A stretch of 21,803 nt of DNA, from positions 1 to 21,803 of the forward strand of contig JAYMTA010001101.1 in the NCBI GenBank assembly GCA_036897625.1. Reading direction: 5' to 3'. The position numbers and the translations under genes are program-made. The notes beneath the pieces were generated by a model. The model was not told the DNA's origin, did not search any database, and was given only the letters and a program-made list of their open reading frames with translations. Positions 19,190 to 21,803 of the stretch are shown piece after piece. Every line of letters starts with the position of its first letter. The first letter of the stretch is position 1. The stretch comes from Pelargonium cotyledonis (Eukaryota > Streptophyta > Magnoliopsida > Geraniales > Geraniaceae).

Positions 19190-21361
19190 ATTGTCTTATG
19201 ATTTGGGTGTTGGACCTATCATAGACTTTCATCAGTTCATGTAATTGGTTAGTGAATTACAATACAAACCATTCTCTTTTTTTTTTTAAAGTAATTTATT
19301 TGCATATAAAAATAATAATTGGTTGATGTTTGTTTTGATTTTTTTTTAGTTGGTCGACCTTCCCTTCTAGATATTTTTCCTTTTAAAAAAACAAATTTTT
19401 TTTTTTCGAAAGTAAATTTTGTAGTTATTATCGAAAATAATGAATTATTGCATATAATTACTATCTAATCACATGGCATCATTACATTAGTAATTTGCCA
19501 CTTATACATGTGCACGTCTTAAGCTTTGAGGTTGAGTTCAAGCTACATGTACCTGTTTGTCATATCTCTATAATTCGGATTTTGAACCATATGATTTGTC
19601 TATTTATTTATTAATGTATGTGCAAAGTCTTATTTTAACTTAAGGAGACAATTTTTAGTATAATAGGAGAGATTTGTTCATAGGAGACGACGTTTGGCTG
19701 TCTTCTGAAGCCTAATATCTTTTATGAATGATTTGTTTGTCGGTTTTGCTTTTAGTGAATCACATGCATGTTTTAAGCTTTGAGTTATGACTAAATTTGT
19801 GATATTTTGTTTATCTTATAGTAGCATGTATTTATTTTGGTTGTTCATGAATCACGTGCACATAGGTTGTTGTAATTAACAATCCAAAGGTGCTCATGTA
19901 TCAATCAAATGTCTAAACCAATCCTCTAGAAGGTGTCTATTGTTGATCCCAAACCCAACCACATCACATTATGGATAAAAGTATGTTTAAGACACTAATA
20001 ATTGTGCTCCACATATTATTATTAGTTTTATTATTAAATTTACTTCTATTATTTATTTGTTTCAAGGTCTTAATATTTAATTAACTCTTGGTAATCTTTC
20101 ACAAGATTTGAATGGATTGGAGTTTGGACCACATGACTTGTTTATTTTTAAGGAGCAATCTGCATAGATCAGCAACAAAGTAGAAAACTAAAGAACCACA
20201 AAAAGATTTTCACCAATGAATGATAAGAGAAAAATAATAAAAAAATATATATAATATATAATTTTATTGCATGAACACCTTGAATGAAGTAAAAACTTTG
20301 GCATAATTCAAAAGCAAAAGTTGATACAAAGATCATTTAATATCTCTTAATTTGTTTGAACTCTATACACAACAATAATGGTGTTGCTTGGAGGTATATT
20401 TTATTGAATAAATTTTGTAACACTAGTGCCTAAAAGAGAAAATGATGCTTGAAAAGAATAAAACCAACCCTAGTCTCTAGCCAATCTAGTGGTTCAATTC
20501 AACACCCTATTGCCCAATAAGGTTAGGCAAAATTATACAAATTAAAGAGCCTTTTAAATGTTTTGTTTTTATTTAATGAACAATTCATTTTGCATGTTAG
20601 AGTTTGTAATAAAAAGGTATAGGTAGAGATCACATATAGTAAATATCTCTAAAATCATGCAAAAGTTAAAAGATCTTAAAATTTTAATTTTTTTTTTCTA
20701 TTTTTCTTATGCATATAATTTTTTTTTATTTTGACGGTAGCATGAGTAGACATTAGACCAGAGCTGCATGCATTACAAGTTCAATATCACAAAACAACAA
20801 TTAAGATGTGTAAATCGGAAGTTGATTACATAAAATCAAGTTTTCGGTCGCGAGTCAATACTTTTAACACCGAACATAATAAAATGGACAAACCTTTCTA
20901 CTATTTACATGTGTCTACCTATTTATAATATATAAAAAAATTACTTTTACAAATATTATTTTATTTTATCATTTTACGGTGAACTCTCTTATTCTTAATG
21001 GAACCAATTCTTTGTACTAGGTCTCTTTGCCCCCCAAGCTCTCTCGGTGTGTTGTGTATCTCTAAGTAAGAGGTGTCGACGTGGCTTCTCTTTGGTACTT
21101 CGAGGGATTTTATCCACCCAAACATTCGAGGTGTAGTGGTTTGGGTTGCTTCTTCTCCTCAAACACTTGTTCCCCCATATGACCGTATCTATTTTTATTT
21201 TTCTAATTGAGCTCTTTCATGTTTAGATAATTTCATTTTTAATCATCCTCATTTTTACTAGCGTCGCCTAATTATTAATATTTTAATTACATATTCTGTG
21301 ACATCTAAAACTTTGCACAAATCAAACGTTCATCATCACGTAACAATGTTGATTATATAAT
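19190..21361. other. Long AT-rich gene-free stretch
   Basis: No supported coding frame, splice-bounded exon or RNA gene. Homopolymer T and A runs are frequent. At about 20480-20505, AGCCAATCTAGTGGTTCAAT is faintly SINE-like, too short to call. A slightly GC-richer patch at 21010-21180 shows no recognisable frame. Confidence 0.4.
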
Positions 21362-21536
21362 ATGACTTCCGACTATCTCGTCCGAGACAACTTAGTATTC
21401 CATAACAACGCGCAATTCGCGTTAAGAAGTGCATATCATGCAGCTTCTAGAAGAAAAACTTGAACACATGAATTGTGTGGATATGAATGGAGTTCCCAAT
21501 GACAACTTTATCCAGAAGATGACGATGATGAGTTGA
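21362..21536 (+). pseudogene. Possible LINE-like coding remnant
   Basis: Frame 21362-21463 gives 33 aa including DYLVRDNLVFHNNAQFALRS followed by AYH, which resembles the D-x-L-V ... F-x-V-K-S-A/G-Y-H segment ahead of the zinc-binding C-terminal domain of plant LINE reverse-transcriptase proteins. It stops at 21461. An overlapping frame opens at 21438 and stops at 21534, and a third is open around 21506-21569 (acidic EDDDELNKEG). Three short overlapping frames suggest a frameshifted remnant. The similarity is read by eye and is weak. Confidence 0.25.
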
Positions 21537-21803
21537 ATAAAGAAGGGTGTAGCAATAGCATGGCCTGATCAGCTTCAATACAAAAGCACCAAAACATTAT
21601 GTATGTAAACAATAAGGTTATCTTTTTCCTAGATAAGGTTGCATTGCGAATATATATATATATATTAAAATGTGTTTTAGTTGACTGATGTAACTTTATA
21701 TTTGTTGTAAGTTAACCAAGCCAATGATGTGATGACACCTTATTAAATTTCACTTATACCCACCCAAGTGAATCTGTGGAAGCAGAGCGACCCGTCTGAT
21801 GCA
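21537..21803. other. Window end, no gene seen
   Basis: AT-rich sequence with a short (TA)7 run at 21651-21664. Nothing supports a gene. Confidence 0.4.

Noticed and set aside
20480..20505. Short SINE or tRNA-like phrase
   Set aside because: Only a single box-like word; no second box at the right spacing and no cloverleaf potential.

Overview
The window is nuclear DNA of a flowering plant, almost certainly a eudicot. It is AT-rich, and the genes have GT-AG introns with T-rich acceptors. Every recognisable protein (UBL5/Hub1, polyubiquitin with a leader intron, a CASP-like membrane protein, an S40 senescence regulator) is a standard plant type, and the intergenic DNA carries decayed plant transposons. 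I cannot name the species. There is no CRISPR array, rRNA, complete tRNA or bacterial operon.

Layout: 1-2070 has no protein gene; it holds a truncated Stowaway-like MITE and a promoter-like island rich in G-boxes and TGGGCC motifs (about 1060-1510). 2071-4868 holds a head-to-head pair: UBL5 on the minus strand (CDS 3603-3824) and a two-repeat polyubiquitin on the plus strand (CDS 4404-4868, leader intron 4257-4403). Their TATA boxes lie about 220 bp apart. 4869-6660 is gene-free with a 68-bp tandem duplication. 6968-9816 is a three-exon CASP-like gene (177 aa) of subfamily 5A type, with a SINE-like insertion in intron 1 and a dispersed repeat in intron 2. 9817-11520 is repeat-rich.

11621-12418 is a small three-exon gene of 81 codons that no single long ORF reveals. 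I assembled it from splice sites, matching phases, an upstream TATA box and a downstream AATAAA. Convergent to it, 14978-13045 on the minus strand is a four-exon gene for a 132-aa protein with one membrane anchor followed by coiled coil. 17793-17281 (minus) is an intronless S40/DUF584 gene with a TATA box and a distal G-box island at about 18.8-19.0 kb. 19190-21803 is AT-rich with only a possible LINE-like remnant near the end.

These are independent housekeeping or regulatory plant genes, not one pathway. The one notable functional juxtaposition is UBL5 and ubiquitin sharing an intergenic promoter region. The least explained genes are the 81-aa basic protein and the 132-aa anchored coiled-coil protein. 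I found no clear evidence of a novel multi-gene system.
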